64,000 nt of DNA from Bog-532 sp963828445 (GCA_963828445.1 CAWHFP010000017.1:19818-83817); one strand, 5' to 3'. Counted from the first letter of the stretch, positions 19,710-28,448 are shown. Numbers and translations are program-made. Notes: generated from the letters alone by a model not told the origin.

Positions 19710-20981
19710 TCAGTGGGCCCGGGGGAGGCGGACGGTGAAGGTGCTGCCCGCGTCGGGGTGGCTGGTCACGGTCAGCTCGCCGCCCATGGCCTCGGCCAGG
19801 CCGCGGGCCAGGGGCAGGCCCAGGCCGGCGCCCTGCTCGTGGCCGTGCTCGGCGCTCAGGCGGTCGAACGCCACGAACAGGCGTCCCAGCTGCCCGGCCG
19901 GGATCCCGGGACCGGTGTCGGTGACGTCGATGCTGACCACCCGGCCGCGGGGGGCCGCGCTGACCTCGACCGTGCCCTCGGGGCGGTTGTAGCGGACGGC
20001 GTTGGTGACCAGGTTGATCAGGACCTGGCGCAGGCGGCGTTCGTCGGCCCGGACCGTGCCCGCGGCCGGGCCCGGGCGCAGGGTGACCCCCCGTTCCGCG
20101 GCCAGCGGGCTGACCAGGTCCAGCGCGTCCTGGATGACCGTGGCCGCGTCCAGGTCGGTGAGCTGCAGCGGCAGCGCGCCCGCCTCGATCTTGGCGATGT
20201 CGAGCACGTCGTCGACCAGCGCCGCGATGTGGGCGGTGGCGTCCTGGATGTGGCCCAGCGCCGCCGTCCGCCGCTCCTGGCTCAGCGGCAGGGTGCCCAG
20301 CAGCTCGGCGAACCCGGAGATGGCCTGGAGCGGGGTGCGCAGTTCGTGGCTGAGCGCGGTCAGGAACGCCGACTTGGCCTGACTGGCCGATTCGGCCGCG
20401 CCCCGGGCCACCTCGGCCTCGCGGCGGGCCCCGAACAGCCGTTCGTGGTCGATGGCGATCGAGGCCAGGTGGCTGAACTGGCGGACCAGCTCCCGTTCGC
20501 GCGGGCCGGGCCGGTGGGCGTGGTCGTGGTAGACCGCGAACGTGCCCAGGCAGCCGGCCCGGCCGTTGATCGGGCTGGACCAGCAGGCCCGCAGACCGTG
20601 CGGCATCGCCGTGCCGCGGTACCGCTCCCAGCGGGGATCGGCCGCGATGTCCTCGGCGACGACCGGGGCGCCCAGGAAGGCCGCGGTCCCGCACGATCCG
20701 GCGTCCGGCCCGATACTCAAGCCGTCGATGGCCTCGGCGTAGCTGGCGGGCAGGGTCGGGGCCGCCCCGTGGTGGAGGGTGGCGGTGTCGGCGTCCAGCA
20801 GCAGGATCGAGCAGCGGGCCCCGTCGATCAGTTCTTCCAGCGCGACCACCACCGACGTCAGCACGGTCACCAGCGGGGCCCCGGAGGCCAGCTGGCTCAG
20901 CACGGCGGTCTGCTTGTGCAGCAGCCGCAGGCTGTCGGCGTGGCTGAGCGCGGTCTGGCTCAGGCTGGTGTCGCCCAGCAC
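19710..20981 (-). CDS. GAF-domain sensor histidine kinase
   Basis: Cytoplasmic sensor kinase, 423 aa, no membrane segment. Order: N-terminal helix, GAF domain (about residues 30-185), dimerisation/phosphoacceptor helix with 'SHELRTPL' (His212), and HATPase domain with N box 'NLVTNAVRYN', G1 'DTGPGIP' and G2 'GAGLGLPLA'. The GTG start is 1 bp after the stop of the response regulator gene, so the pair is co-expressed. The GAF domain probably senses a small ligand or redox state in the cytoplasm; the signal is not readable. Confidence 0.93.
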   Translation of the reverse strand: MLGDTSLSQTALSHADSLRLLHKQTAVLSQLASGAPLVTVLTSVVVALEELIDGARCSILLLDADTATLHHGAAPTLPASYAEAIDGLSIGPDAGSCGTAAFLGAPVVAEDIAADPRWERYRGTAMPHGLRACWSSPINGRAGCLGTFAVYHDHAHRPGPRERELVRQFSHLASIAIDHERLFGARREAEVARGAAESASQAKSAFLTALSHELRTPLQAISGFAELLGTLPLSQERRTAALGHIQDATAHIAALVDDVLDIAKIEAGALPLQLTDLDAATVIQDALDLVSPLAAERGVTLRPGPAAGTVRADERRLRQVLINLVTNAVRYNRPEGTVEVSAAPRGRVVSIDVTDTGPGIPAGQLGRLFVAFDRLSAEHGHEQGAGLGLPLARGLAEAMGGELTVTSHPDAGSTFTVRLPRAH

Positions 20982-20982
20982 G

Positions 20983-21705
20983 TCAGGTCTCCATCCGGTA
21001 GCCGACCCCGCGGACCGTGCGCAGCCAGCGCGGCTGGGCCGGGTCGTCCTCCAGCTTGGCCCGCAGCCGGTGGACGTGCTCGGTCACCGTGGCCTCACTC
21101 TGCCAGGCGGCCTCGCTGTCCCAGACCGAGCGCAGCAGCTGGGCCCGGGTGAACACCTGGCGGGGGTGCCGGGCCAGGAAGGCCAGCAGGTCGTACTCGC
21201 GGGCGGTCAGCTCCACCGGCCGGCCGCGGGCGAACACCTCCCGGGCCGCCTCGTCGATCCGCAGGTCGCTGGCGCCGTCACCGCCGCGGGCCGGCCCGGG
21301 GCCACCGGGCGGGACGGCCCGGCGCAGCACCGACCGGACCCGGGCCGCCAGCTCACCGGGGGAGAACGGCTTGACCAGGTAGTCGTCGGCGCCGAAGTCC
21401 AGCCCCACGATGCGGTCGGTCTCCCCGTCGCGGCCGGACACGATGATCACCGGCAGCGGCGGGACCCGGCCCGGCTCTTCGGCCCGGCGGACCCGGCGCA
21501 GCACGTCCAGGCCACCCAGGCCCGGCAGCGACAGGTCGAGGATGACCAGGTCGGGGCGGTCCCGGCCGATCCGGTCCAGGGCGTCGGCCCCGTCGCCGGT
21601 GCACCGCACCGCGTAGCCCTCGGCCTCCAGCTGCCAGGACAGCAGCGTGCGGATCCTGGTGTCGTCGTCGACGACCAGAATGTGCCTGGCTGTACTGTCC
21701 GTCAT
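20983..21705 (-). CDS. OmpR-family response regulator
   Basis: Two-domain regulator, 240 aa. Receiver: acidic pocket 'VVDDD' (13-15), phosphoacceptor Asp57 in 'LVILDLSLPG', and Lys in 'DYLVKPFSPGELAARV'. The C-terminal winged-helix domain has 'ELTAREYDLLAFLARHP' and ends 'RTVRGVGYRME', the normal OmpR/PhoB pattern. It precedes and is coupled to the GAF kinase. A divergent CofD gene starts 111 bp away, so the CofD promoter could be a target, but no site was identified. Confidence 0.95.
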   Translation of the reverse strand: MTDSTARHILVVDDDTRIRTLLSWQLEAEGYAVRCTGDGADALDRIGRDRPDLVILDLSLPGLGGLDVLRRVRRAEEPGRVPPLPVIIVSGRDGETDRIVGLDFGADDYLVKPFSPGELAARVRSVLRRAVPPGGPGPARGGDGASDLRIDEAAREVFARGRPVELTAREYDLLAFLARHPRQVFTRAQLLRSVWDSEAAWQSEATVTEHVHRLRAKLEDDPAQPRWLRTVRGVGYRMET

Positions 21706-21816
21706 GAATTGTGTCCCATGCGTCGGCGCCGGTGCCACCTCGATCGTCTCTCCCCGGGCTGGCCAGCGGCAATAGTCCGGCCTTCCCGGCGTGTGGCGCG
21801 GGAATAGAGTGAGCCC

Positions 21817-22782
21817 ATGGCGGGCATCGTCGGGCTGGGCGGCGGCATCGGCGCGTCCCGGCTGTGGCCGGCCCTGAGCCGGGCGGCCGCCCCGGCCCGG
21901 CTGACCCTCATCGTCAGCACCGGCAGCGACCTGCGCCGGCACGGCCTGCGGATCAGCCCGGACCTCGACACCACCCTGGACGCCCTGTCCGGTCGTCCGG
22001 ACGCCGGGCCGGGCGGGGGAGCCAGGCACGAGACCTTCGAAAATATGAAGGCGCTGACCGAACTGGGCGGCCCGACCTGGTTCGGGCGCAGCGACCAGGA
22101 GCTGGCCACCGACCTGTTCCGGACCGGGCTGCTGGCCGACGGGCTCACGCTGACCGAGGTCACGGCCCGGCTGGCCACCGCGCTCGGCGTCCGTACGCGC
22201 GTCCTGCCCATGTCCGACCAGGAGGTCACCACCCGGATCAGCACCACCGACGGCCGGCTCCTGACCTACCCGGAGTACCTGGTCCGCGAGCAGGCCGCCC
22301 CCGGCGTCCGCGGCGTGCGCTTCGACGGCATCGGCGCCGCCCAGCCCGCCCCCGGCGTGCTCGCCGCCCTCGAATCGGCCGACCTGATCGTGCTCGGGCC
22401 CAGCGACCCGGTGGCCAGCGTGCTGCCCATCCTCGGCCTGCCCGGGGTGACCCAGGCCCTGGAACAACGGCGCGAGCGGGTGGTGGCCGTCTCCCCGGTG
22501 GTGGCCAGCGTCCCGGTCACCGGCGAGGGCGAGCGCCGCCGCGCCCAGGCCCGGGCCGCCCTGCTGGCCGCGATCAACCTGCCCGACACCGCGTCCGGGG
22601 TGGCCCGCCTGTACCGCGACGTCTGCGCCCGGTTCGTCTACGACCGGGCCGATCAGGGCGAGGACACCGGCATCAAGGCCCAGGGCCCGCAGCCGGTCCC
22701 GGCCGACCTCCGGCTGGACCAGGGCGCCACTCCCGGCTCGCTCGTTTCGGCCCTGCTCGGGAACCAGGTCATCCGGCCCTGA
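21817..22782 (+). CDS. CofD-like 2-phospho-L-lactate transferase (divergent)
   Basis: CofD-family transferase, 321 aa, which in F420 synthesis joins the phospho-lactate-type moiety to the deazaflavin Fo. Motifs: 'IVGLGGGIGASRLWPAL' at the N-terminus, 'SPDLDTTLDALSG', 'GRSDQELATDLFRT', 'LPMSDQEVTTRI'. The usual 'TGDD' is 'STGSD' here, and the phospho-substrate loop near 'RRHGLRI' is intact. It stands alone without fbiB/cofE or Fo synthase, so it may be a second copy with altered donor specificity. Start ATG has no strong ribosome site. Confidence 0.82.
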   Translation: MAGIVGLGGGIGASRLWPALSRAAAPARLTLIVSTGSDLRRHGLRISPDLDTTLDALSGRPDAGPGGGARHETFENMKALTELGGPTWFGRSDQELATDLFRTGLLADGLTLTEVTARLATALGVRTRVLPMSDQEVTTRISTTDGRLLTYPEYLVREQAAPGVRGVRFDGIGAAQPAPGVLAALESADLIVLGPSDPVASVLPILGLPGVTQALEQRRERVVAVSPVVASVPVTGEGERRRAQARAALLAAINLPDTASGVARLYRDVCARFVYDRADQGEDTGIKAQGPQPVPADLRLDQGATPGSLVSALLGNQVIRP

Positions 22783-22790
22783 TTTGATAG

Positions 22791-23354
22791 GTCCCGGACT
22801 CGGCGATCTACTCGGTCGGCCCCGACCGGTCCAAGCAGCAGGCGTTCGTCAACCTGTGGCATTTTCTGGCCAACCGGCATGATCTCCTGTACGCCTACGT
22901 GCTGGCGTTCATCATCTTGTGGGTCGTGTGGCGCCAGCACCACGAGCTGTTCGACCAGTTCGACCGGATCACGCCGTCCATGGTCCGGTGGCACTTTCCG
23001 CTGCTGCTGTTCGCCGCGTTCCTGCCCTACTCGACCAGCGTCCTCGGCAGCTACAGCGACAACCCCTTGGCCGCGCTGCTCTACGGCGGCAACGTCTTCG
23101 TGATCCTGCTCTGCCGGTGCCTGATCCAGCGCGAGGCCCTGCGCGGTGGCGCGCTGATCCCCGGGGCCGACGTGGCCCGCTTCCGGCGGGCCGCCACCGT
23201 GTCCTGGGCCGTCACCGGCTTCTGGCTGCTCACGCTGGCCTTCTTCTGGTGGGCGCCCTGGTCGGAGATTCCCTGGCTCTTCACCTCGCTGGTCGCCGTG
23301 GGGGCGAGCCGGATCGTCAACCGCCCGCCAGCAGCTGCTGACCCAGCCACGTGA
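22791..23354 (+). pseudogene. TMEM175/DUF1211-family membrane protein, 5' truncated
   Basis: Integral membrane protein related to TMEM175-type potassium channels. The frame is open from 22791 (after two stops) and reads 'FVNLWHFLANRHDLLYAYVL', then 'FIILWVVWRQHHELFDQFDR' and three further hydrophobic segments. The first membrane segment with the hallmark FSD motif is absent, and no ATG lies upstream; GTG 22899 is the first start. It directly follows CofD. A deletion has probably removed the first 40-50 residues. The 3' end overlaps the convergent ArsR-type gene by 38 bp. Confidence 0.6.
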
Positions 23355-24288
23355 CCGAGTGCGCCACCCGCCGTCCCTCCCGGCGGCTGCTGATCAGGCC
23401 CGCGTTGCGCAGGATGGTGGCGTGCTCGGACGCCGACGCCAGCGAGATCCCGGCCGCCCGGGCCAGCTGGGTGGTGGTGCTGGCCGAGGTCGCGGCGGCC
23501 AGCACCCCGGCCCGGTTGCTGCCGAGCAGCGCGACCACGGAACTGCGGCCGTCGCCGTCGCCGTGGCCGTTGCGGCTGGTGGCGGCCAGCGGCAGCGGGG
23601 TGGCGGCCGGGTAGACGATGACCAGCGAGCCGTCCGGGTGCCGGGTGAACAGCGGGCGTCCCCGCCAGAACACCGACGGCATCAGGGTCACGCCCAGCCC
23701 GCGCAGGTCGATCCGGAGCCGGGTCTCGACCGGGATGTGCAGGGCCGAGCCGTCCCACTGGGTGCCGGGGTGGATGGTGGTCAGCACCCCGCCGACCCCG
23801 GCGCTGGCCCACTGGCGCCCCTTCAGCTCGAGTTCGGCCTGGTAGCAGGCCCGGATCTGCGGCCAGTGGGCGGCCAGCAGGACCTCGTAGCCGGAGATCA
23901 GGGCGTCCCGCAGTTCCCGCCAGGCTTCAGGGTCGCGCTCTTCCAGCGCCCGCACCCACGAGCCGACCCGGGGCCGGTCGGCGAACACCGCGTGCAGCTC
24001 GTCCCGGGCCGCCTCGGCCGGGGTGGATAGCACGGTGTCCAGGCCGTCCTCGAAGCTCAGGGTGACCGGATCGAGGAACAGCGGCCCGGCCAGGGTCTCC
24101 GGCACCAGCTCGAACAGGGGCGCGGCCGCGGGCGGCAGGACCCGCGCGGTCCGGCGCCGCCACGGCACGAACAGCGGGTCCCGGCGCTGCAGCGTGGCCA
24201 CGGCCGCGGTCAGTTCGAGCATGGGCGCCGGCGACGGCGCGAACCGGGTCCGGGCCACGTCGCCGGCGGTGAACGGCAGGTGCAGCAT
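23317..24288 (-). CDS. ArsR-family winged-helix regulator with large N-terminal domain
   Basis: Transcription factor, 323 aa. The winged helix is at the C-terminus: 'TTTQLARAAGISLASASEHA', then 'ILRNAGLISSRREGRRVAHSV'. The N-terminal 230 residues match the domain often found fused to ArsR-type HTH in actinomycetes (DUF5937 type), e.g. 'MLHLPFTAGDVARTRFAPSP'. ATG 24288 is preceded by AGGGGGT. The divergent gene 24454 is a likely target. A 14-bp imperfect tandem repeat sits just upstream (24302-24353). Confidence 0.85.
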   Translation of the reverse strand: MLHLPFTAGDVARTRFAPSPAPMLELTAAVATLQRRDPLFVPWRRRTARVLPPAAAPLFELVPETLAGPLFLDPVTLSFEDGLDTVLSTPAEAARDELHAVFADRPRVGSWVRALEERDPEAWRELRDALISGYEVLLAAHWPQIRACYQAELELKGRQWASAGVGGVLTTIHPGTQWDGSALHIPVETRLRIDLRGLGVTLMPSVFWRGRPLFTRHPDGSLVIVYPAATPLPLAATSRNGHGDGDGRSSVVALLGSNRAGVLAAATSASTTTQLARAAGISLASASEHATILRNAGLISSRREGRRVAHSVTWLGQQLLAGG

Positions 24289-24301
24289 CCGACCCCCTGG
24301 C

Positions 24302-24353
24302 GCTCGGTCCTGGGCTTCGGCCCTGGTCCTTCGGTCCTGGTGCTTCGGCTCCA
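24302..24353. repeat. Imperfect 14-bp tandem repeat, about four units
   Basis: The core TCGG recurs at 24304, 24317, 24331 and 24345 with the surrounding pattern CTTCGGtCCTGG. It lies in the promoter space between the ArsR-type regulator and the divergent secreted-protein gene, so it may be an operator array or plain low-complexity DNA. Confidence 0.45.
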
Positions 24354-24453
24354 GCCGAAACCATCGACCTGACGAGGGCCTCCTGGTGAGGATAACGCCG
24401 TATTTGCCCCGGCTCCCGTGCCCCTTGTTTCCGAGCTCACCGTGGAGGTTCTG

Positions 24454-25020
24454 ATGCGCCGGTTTTCTCTCCGAGCCCTGGCCGCGAGCGGTGTCTGCGC
24501 CGCCGCCCTGATCGCGGTCCCGCTGGCCACCGGCCCGGGCGCCTCGGCCGCCACCGCCGGCACGGCCGGCGCCGCGAAGCTGCCGCCCTGGCAGACCTAC
24601 CGGACGGGGTCGTTCGCTTACGCGGCCGGCCAGGTGTGCTCGTTCGGGCTGTCGGGGGTCCCGGTCAAGGACGGGGAGCAGTACCGGACCCTGCAGTACT
24701 ACCCGGACGGCACCGCCGAGCTGAACGAGTACCGCGGGCCGCTCTACGTCCGGTTCACCAACACCGCGACCGGCCGGTCGGTGGTCCGGAACCTGTCCGG
24801 CTACGGCTACTTCCGGTTCAGCGACGGCACCGGCGTGATCGAGCAGGGCCTGTTCCTCCAGAACGGCGGCATCAGCGTGAAGGTCGGCAACCAGGGCTAC
24901 CCGGCCGGCTACTACATCGAGCACGGCCAGGTCCTGGTCACCGACAACGGCCAGGGGTCGCGGGTCATCCACGTCATTCACGCCACCCTGGAGAACCTGT
25001 GCCGGACCCTCGGGTCCTGA
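24454..25020 (+). CDS. Secreted protein of unknown function
   Basis: 188-aa protein with an export signal: basic start 'MRRFSLRALAASGVCAAALI' and likely cleavage after 'GPGASAA'. The mature part is rich in Tyr and beta strands ('TYRTGSFAYAAGQVCSF', 'GYGYFRFSDGTGVIEQGLF') and has two cysteines, consistent with one disulfide. ATG 24454 has TGGAGG upstream. I do not recognise a named family; similar short secreted proteins occur in actinomycetes. It is divergent from the ArsR-type regulator, which may control it. Confidence 0.75.
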   Translation: MRRFSLRALAASGVCAAALIAVPLATGPGASAATAGTAGAAKLPPWQTYRTGSFAYAAGQVCSFGLSGVPVKDGEQYRTLQYYPDGTAELNEYRGPLYVRFTNTATGRSVVRNLSGYGYFRFSDGTGVIEQGLFLQNGGISVKVGNQGYPAGYYIEHGQVLVTDNGQGSRVIHVIHATLENLCRTLGS

Positions 25021-25027
25021 GGGCCCG

Positions 25028-25360
25028 CTAACTCCCCCGGTAGGTGGAGTAGGCGAACGGGCTCAGGGTCAGCGGTACGTGGTAGTGCCCGCCGCCCGCC
25101 TCGATCAGGAACGTCACCGTGACCTCGGGATAGAAGGCCCGGCGGCCGTCCCGGGTGAAGTAGGCGCCGGTGTCGAACACGATCCGGTAGGGCCCGGGGT
25201 CCAGGCCGTCCGGGCCCAGGTCGCTGACCCGCCCGTTGGCGTCGGTGACGCCTTCAGCCACGGGGGCCGAGGCGTCACCGGCCCGTTCCAGCCGCACCGC
25301 GACCCCGGCTGCGGGCTGCCCCAGCGCGGTGTCCAGCACGTGGGTGGTCACGGTACTCAT
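25028..25360 (-). CDS. uraH: 5-hydroxyisourate hydrolase
   Basis: Transthyretin-like enzyme, 110 aa, that hydrolyses 5-hydroxyisourate (product of uricase) to OHCU (EC 3.5.2.17). Typical marks: N-terminal 'TTHVLDTALGQPAAGV' with the catalytic His, and the diagnostic C-terminus 'YSTYRGS'. Its ATG overlaps the end of uraD (25357-25360), so uraD-uraH form a coupled pair transcribed away from the permease. Confidence 0.96.
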   Translation of the reverse strand: MSTVTTHVLDTALGQPAAGVAVRLERAGDASAPVAEGVTDANGRVSDLGPDGLDPGPYRIVFDTGAYFTRDGRRAFYPEVTVTFLIEAGGGHYHVPLTLSPFAYSTYRGS

Positions 25361-25935
25361 CGAGTTGACGCCTCTCCCGGCTCTCTCGCCGCTCCCGGCT
25401 CTTCCGGCACTCCCGGCTCTCCGGTCAGCTTGGCCAGCCGCAGGTCGTTGATCTTGATCAGCTCGGCCCGGACCACGGCGCGCTCGGTATCCGGGTCATG
25501 GCCCAGCCGCCCGCGCAGGATGCCGAGCAGTTCGCGGGCGCTGCGCCCGGCCGCGCAGACCAGGTAGATGTGCCCGAACCGGTCTTCGTAGGCCTGGTTG
25601 CCCGCGGCCAGTTCGGCCCGCACCTGGTCGTCGGCGCCGGCCACCCCGGACTGCTCGGACCGGGAGAAGGAACTGTGCCCGGTCGTGGGCGCCTGCCCGA
25701 TTCGCGGGTGCCCGGCCAGCGCCTCGGTCACGTCGGCGTCGGTCAGCACCTCGGCCGCCCGCGCCTGCAGGTCGGCCAGGGACGGGTAGGGCCGCCCCGC
25801 CGTCAGCGCCTCGGCCCAGTGGTCCGCGCGGCAGCAGGCCAGCAGGGCCTCCCGGGCCTGGTCGTCCGGCAGCAGGTTGAACACGGCCAACCCGGCCTCA
25901 GCCGCCCCCGGTATGGCAGAGCTCTCTGAAGTCAC
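25357..25935 (-). CDS. uraD: OHCU decarboxylase
   Basis: 2-oxo-4-hydroxy-4-carboxy-5-ureidoimidazoline decarboxylase, 192 aa (EC 4.1.1.97), making S-allantoin. The conserved 'AGHPRIGQAP' contains the catalytic His region, and the later 'NQAYEDRFGHIYLVCAAGRS' is a family signature. It is followed directly by uraH. The upstream region is shared with the divergent NCS2 permease and holds two tandem operator-like sites (26055-26090). Confidence 0.95.
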   Translation of the reverse strand: MTSESSAIPGAAEAGLAVFNLLPDDQAREALLACCRADHWAEALTAGRPYPSLADLQARAAEVLTDADVTEALAGHPRIGQAPTTGHSSFSRSEQSGVAGADDQVRAELAAGNQAYEDRFGHIYLVCAAGRSARELLGILRGRLGHDPDTERAVVRAELIKINDLRLAKLTGEPGVPEEPGAAREPGEASTR

Positions 25936-26054
25936 ACTGTCCTCCGCTGCCTCAGGGCTACCCGGTTTCCCGCGGCCCGGTGCTCGCTGACGTCCAAAGT
26001 TCTCGTATCCCCCGTCATCAAGCCCTTGACCGCTCCCGACGACGAATCTAACTT

Positions 26055-26090
26055 ATCTGTAATCCGGAAACCATATTTCGTAATACGGAA
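26055..26090. promoter_or_regulatory. Tandem operator-like sites before the purine permease
   Basis: Two 15-bp sites, ATCTGTAATCCGGAA (26055-26069) and TTTCGTAATACGGAA (26076-26090), match at 11 of 15 positions and are 21 bp apart. Related sites with the same spacing lie before hyi (29047-29082), and one lies at the iclR start. Their ends (TTYC...GGAA) form imperfect palindromes. The IclR-type regulator of the locus is the likely binder. Confidence 0.6.
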
Positions 26091-26149
26091 GTGGCCAAGC
26101 CGCAGTCATCGAAGACCGTCAACGAGGGCCACGCGCCCCGGGAGCCGAC

Positions 26150-27856
26150 ATGTCGCTGTCCAACACCACCGAAGCCCCGCCACCGAGCCCACCGGACCAG
26201 CCCCGGGTCCATCCCGTGGACGAGGTGCTGCCCGCCCACCGGCTGTTCGTGCTGGGCCTGCAGCACCTGTTCATCATGTACGCGGGCGCGGTCGCGGTCC
26301 CGCTCATCGTGGGCGGGACGCTGAAGCTGCCCACCTCGACGATCGGCCTGCTGGTCAACGCGGACCTGCTGGTGTCGGGGGTGGCCACCCTGATCCAGAG
26401 CGTCGGCATCGGGAAGATCCTCGGGGTGCGGCTCCCGGTGGTGGCCGGGGCCACGTTCACCGTGCTCAGCCCGATGATCATCATTGCTCAGCAGTACGGG
26501 CTGGCCGCGGTGTACGGGGCGCTGCTGTGCGCCGGCGTGTTCGGCCTGCTGATCGCCAAGCCGTTCTCGATGCTGATCCGGTTCTTCCCGCCCCTGGTGG
26601 CGGGCACGGTCATCTGCGTCATCGGGCTGTCCCTGATCGGCGCCGACGTCAGCCTGATCGCCGGCGACGACCCGGCCGCCAAGAACTTCGGCCAGGTCTC
26701 CCACATCGCCCTGGCCGGCCTGGTGATGCTGATCATCGTGGTCATCACCCGGTTCTTCCGCGGGTTCGTCGGCCAGATCGCGGTGCTGCTGTCGATCGCC
26801 ATCGGCACCCTGGTCGCCTGGCCCATGCACCTGCTGGACTTCTCCAGCGTCAGCGCGTCCAAGTGGATCGGCTTCAGCGGCGTGTTCCGGTTCGGCCACC
26901 CCAGGTTCGAGGCCGCGGCCATCATCTCGATGTGCATCGTCATGCTGGTCACCTACACCGAGTCGACCGCCGACATGCTGGCCGTGGCCGAGATGGTGGA
27001 CAAGCAGCTGACCCCGTCCGACCTGGCCCGCGGCCTGGCCACCGACGGGCTGTCGGCCGTGCTGGCCGGGTTCTTCAACTCGTTCCCGGACACCGCGTTC
27101 GCCGAGAACGTCGGGCTGGTCGGGCTGACCCGGGTGCGCAGCCGGTGGGTGGTGGCCACGTGCGGCGGCCTGCTGGTGCTGCTGGGCATCCTGCCCAAGA
27201 TCGGCCAGATCGTGGCCAACGTGCCTGGCCCGGTCATCGGCGGCGCGGCCACGGTCATGTTCGCGATGGTGACCGCGGTCGGTATCCAGACCCTGCACAA
27301 GACGTCGTTCGACGGCAACCACAACCTGCTCATCGTGGCGGTGTCGTTCTCAGCGGGGCTGATCCCGGCGGTGCAGCCCAGCTTCTACGAGCACTTCCCG
27401 ACCGACTTCCAGGTCATCTTCGGGTCCAGCATCACCTCGACGGTGATCGTGGTGTTCATCCTCAACCTGGTGTTCAACCACTGGGTCCGCGCGCCCAAGG
27501 GCGAGAGCGCGGTCAGCCTGGCCGTCCGCGAGGGCGGGGTCGCGCTCAACGTGCCCGAGCGCGGGGCGGTGCCGGACGACGACACGCGGACAGGCCCGGT
27601 CTGGGCGAGCTTATGGACACGGCCGGGGTGCGGCGCGGCGGGCGCGGTGCTTGGTCAGGCCGCGCCCTCGGCCGCGATGGTCTTGGAGATCTCGGCCGCG
27701 ATCCCGGTCAGCGCGGGCACGATCCGCTCGGCGGCGTCGTCGGTCATCCGGGCCGTCGGCCCCGACGCCGACACGGCCAGGGCGGCGGGCGCGTCCGGCA
27801 CGGCGACCGCGAAGCAGCGCACGCCGACCTCCTGCTCGCCCTCGTCGACCGCGTAG
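26150..27856 (+). CDS. NCS2 uracil/xanthine/urate-type permease
   Basis: Nucleobase:cation symporter-2 membrane protein. About 12-14 hydrophobic segments lie between residues 30 and 450. Family marks: 'FVLGLQHLFIMYAGAVAVP', 'VVAGATFTVLSPMI', 'FNSFPDTAFAENVGLVGLT' (the QN/EN signature loop), 'NVPGPVIGGAATVMFAM'. The EN motif and surroundings fit xanthine/urate carriers. The frame has no stop at the expected end (about residue 480); it runs another 80 residues antisense to the iclR 3' end, which probably reflects an indel or lost stop. It supplies purine to the adjacent pathway. Confidence 0.9.
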   Translation: MSLSNTTEAPPPSPPDQPRVHPVDEVLPAHRLFVLGLQHLFIMYAGAVAVPLIVGGTLKLPTSTIGLLVNADLLVSGVATLIQSVGIGKILGVRLPVVAGATFTVLSPMIIIAQQYGLAAVYGALLCAGVFGLLIAKPFSMLIRFFPPLVAGTVICVIGLSLIGADVSLIAGDDPAAKNFGQVSHIALAGLVMLIIVVITRFFRGFVGQIAVLLSIAIGTLVAWPMHLLDFSSVSASKWIGFSGVFRFGHPRFEAAAIISMCIVMLVTYTESTADMLAVAEMVDKQLTPSDLARGLATDGLSAVLAGFFNSFPDTAFAENVGLVGLTRVRSRWVVATCGGLLVLLGILPKIGQIVANVPGPVIGGAATVMFAMVTAVGIQTLHKTSFDGNHNLLIVAVSFSAGLIPAVQPSFYEHFPTDFQVIFGSSITSTVIVVFILNLVFNHWVRAPKGESAVSLAVREGGVALNVPERGAVPDDDTRTGPVWASLWTRPGCGAAGAVLGQAAPSAAMVLEISAAIPVSAGTIRSAASSVIRAVGPDADTARAAGASGTATAKQRTPTSCSPSSTA

Positions 27857-28446
27857 CCCTGCTGCCGGATCACCTCGAGGTGGGCCAGCAGCAGGTCGGG
27901 GTCGGTGATCGTGGTCGGCGTGAACGCGGGCATGTCGTGTTCGAGCAGGGCCCGGGCCTCGGCCGGGGGCAACTGGGCCAGCAGGGCCTTGCCCACCGCG
28001 GTGGCGTGGGTGCGGACCCGGCGGCCGGGCTCGGTGAACATCCGCATCTGGTGCGGGCTCGGCACCTGGGCCAGGTAGACGACCTCGTCGCCGTCGAGCA
28101 TGGCCAGGTTGGCGGTCTCGCCGGTGAGCCGGACCAGCTTGGCCAGGTACGGCCGCAGCGAGGTGCCGAGCATCTGGCTGGAGATCTCACCCAGCCGGAT
28201 CAGCCGCGACCCCAGCGTGTACCGGCGCGAGGCCTCCTGGCGGACGTACCCCCGGTTGACCAGCGTGCGCATCAGCCGGTGCACGGTCGGGAGGGGCAGG
28301 CCGGACGCGGTGGCCAGTTCGGACAGGCCCAAGGCGCCGCCCGCATCGGCCAGCATCTCCAGCAGCTCGAACGCCCGCTCGATCGACTGCACACCGCCGG
28401 CCCCGGCCTTGGTCGTCCCGGGCTGTATCTCCTGAGCTTCGCTCAC
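27655..28446 (-). CDS. IclR-family transcriptional regulator of the purine locus
   Basis: 263 aa from GTG 28446; a TTG at 28461 is an alternative but lacks a ribosome site. N-terminal winged helix: 'GLSELATASGLPLPTVHRLM' and 'LVNRGYVRQEASRRYTLG'. The C-terminal effector domain has 'HATAVGKALLAQLPPAEARA' and 'GYAVDEGEQEVGVRCFAVAV'. IclR proteins of purine/allantoin loci (AllR type) commonly bind glyoxylate or allantoin-derived acids and repress. A site TTCCAGGATACAAAA (28449-28463) abuts the start, suggesting autoregulation. Confidence 0.92.
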   Translation of the reverse strand: MSEAQEIQPGTTKAGAGGVQSIERAFELLEMLADAGGALGLSELATASGLPLPTVHRLMRTLVNRGYVRQEASRRYTLGSRLIRLGEISSQMLGTSLRPYLAKLVRLTGETANLAMLDGDEVVYLAQVPSPHQMRMFTEPGRRVRTHATAVGKALLAQLPPAEARALLEHDMPAFTPTTITDPDLLLAHLEVIRQQGYAVDEGEQEVGVRCFAVAVPDAPAALAVSASGPTARMTDDAAERIVPALTGIAAEISKTIAAEGAA

Positions 28447-28448
28447 GC

